From Defluviitaleaceae bacterium (GTDB lineage Bacteria > Bacillota > Clostridia > Lachnospirales > WQUN01), in the NCBI GenBank assembly GCA_009784025.1, contig WQVK01000016.1, forward strand, positions 1-51,187: a stretch of DNA of 51,187 bases, written 5' to 3'. Shown here piece after piece: positions 50,764 through 51,187 of the stretch; position 1 is the stretch's first letter, and each line of letters opens with the position of its first letter. The position numbers and the translations under genes were made by a program. The notes beneath the pieces are model-generated. The model had not been told where the DNA came from and did not search any database. It saw only the letters and a program-made list of their open reading frames with translations.

Positions 50764-50794
50764 GGCGGGCAGGTTGCGCAGTAGCCTGCCCGCC
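50764..50794 (+). terminator. GC-rich hairpin downstream of the DUF4097-like gene
   Basis: GGCGGGCAGG / CCTGCCCGCC (10 bp, 11-base loop). It lacks a T tract, so it may be a processing or stability hairpin rather than an intrinsic terminator. Confidence 0.4.
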
Positions 50795-50893
50795 ACCATC
50801 TTTTGGTAAAGCACGCTTATGCATGCGTTCCGTGCAGACCAACACTGTGACGCATTTAACTTTTAGGGTTTACAGGTTTGCAGCACTATAAAA

Positions 50894-50938
50894 CAAAAAC
50901 TAAGGAGGGCCGAAAAATACGGCCCTCCTTAGTTTTTG
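50894..50938. terminator. Strong bidirectional terminator
   Basis: Perfect 19-bp stem (50894-50912 with 50920-50938) around AAAAATA, including an A tract on one arm and a T tract on the other. Confidence 0.85.
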
Positions 50939-51065
50939 CCTTAGCTTCACTATATAATCAAGTTTTCGTCGGAAAACACTGGCCATACGACAAGAGTAAC
51001 AGGCCAATCGTAAAATATAACAGTCGGAGTGCGTAAAATTTAATCACTTTTGCAATGATAGAGAT

Positions 51066-51187
51066 TATAGCCGCTCCACCTAAAAACACTCACATAGAAC
51101 TTGTAAATTTTCCGCAAGCCTTCGTCGCTAAAAACCTTGCGCACCGCTAGTGCGCGGCGGCTTTCAGCTCCTCGCCTTGCGGAAAAT
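51066..51187. repeat. MITE-B copy cut by the right edge
   Basis: TATAGCCGCTCCACCTAAAA at the left, then the same interior as the full copy at 23309 with a few changes, ending at the window edge before the right inverted repeat. Confidence 0.8.

Larger units (their letters stand above)
50731..51065. other. Intergenic region at right end
   Basis: Two hairpins (50764, 50894) and otherwise nothing recognisable. No gene or promoter stands out between 50940 and 51065. Confidence 0.4.

Noticed and set aside
50740-50870. Known small RNA (SRP, 6S, RNase P or tmRNA)
   Set aside because: There is a GC hairpin but none of the conserved motifs of those RNAs.

Overview
The window reads as chromosome of a low-to-mid GC Gram-positive anaerobe of the Clostridia type. 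Pointers are the GlgC/GlgD pair (GlgD is essentially a Firmicutes paralogue), the rsmB-prpC-prkC-rsgA order, a DnaD-type plus DnaI/DnaC-type primosome pair, a TatD-linked radical SAM protein, and a secreted GH10 xylanase carrying a copper-amine-oxidase-like repeat domain. The last suggests a plant-fibre degrader (gut or decaying biomass). The species cannot be named from the sequence. No rRNA, tRNA, CRISPR array, prophage or intact transposase was seen.

Layout. 1-5.9 kb is accessory: a superfamily 1 helicase cut by the left edge, a small HTH protein, a MerR regulator with its own 19-bp-spacer promoter, and an unusual cysteine-rich protein whose N terminus resembles the PLMP/RRXRR segment of IscB. 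5.9-8.6 kb is the xylanase. 9.5-10.5 kb is an AraC/GyrI-type regulator split by an apparent one-base deletion. 10.5-17.7 kb is a five-gene minus-strand operon: a solute-binding lipoprotein with a propeller-like front half, two sugar-type permeases, a very long coiled-coil HlyD-like adaptor and a MacB-like membrane protein. It is divergent from a two-component system (17.9-20.3 kb). 20.6-25.3 kb holds a RsmC-like methyltransferase, an SH3/L,D-transpeptidase-like secreted protein, a radical SAM protein, an MFS transporter and a small ABM-fold protein. 25.6-31.7 kb holds ileS, a KDPG-type aldolase and dapA-dapB. 31.9-34.5 kb holds a C39-like secreted protease, an ECF S-component and a uridine-kinase-like P-loop protein. 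34.5-35.8 kb is a DUF6161-like membrane protein in AT-rich DNA.

35.9-42.4 kb is a housekeeping minus-strand run, rsmB-prpC-prkC-rsgA-nitroreductase-P-loop kinase, followed by glgC-glgD. murC, dnaD-like, dnaI-like and a DUF4097-like protein run rightward to the end. Two three-box clusters matching the DnaA box lie between murC and the dnaD-dnaI pair.

The most striking general feature is the density of intergenic repeats. At least six families recur: a MITE-like palindrome of about 115 bp (five copies), a MITE with 22-bp perfect inverted ends (one full copy, one copy cut by the right edge, one solo end), a double GGTACC palindrome (four), a 35-37 bp palindrome (three, one in frame inside a gene), a composite hairpin element with a GAAATCACG-type stem, and a very common 'accgtcagaggctttgcc' element, one pair of which forms a giant inverted repeat. 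Several copies differ by paired changes that keep the stems, so structure rather than sequence seems to be maintained. Functional assignments come from visible motifs and general family knowledge; no database search was possible.
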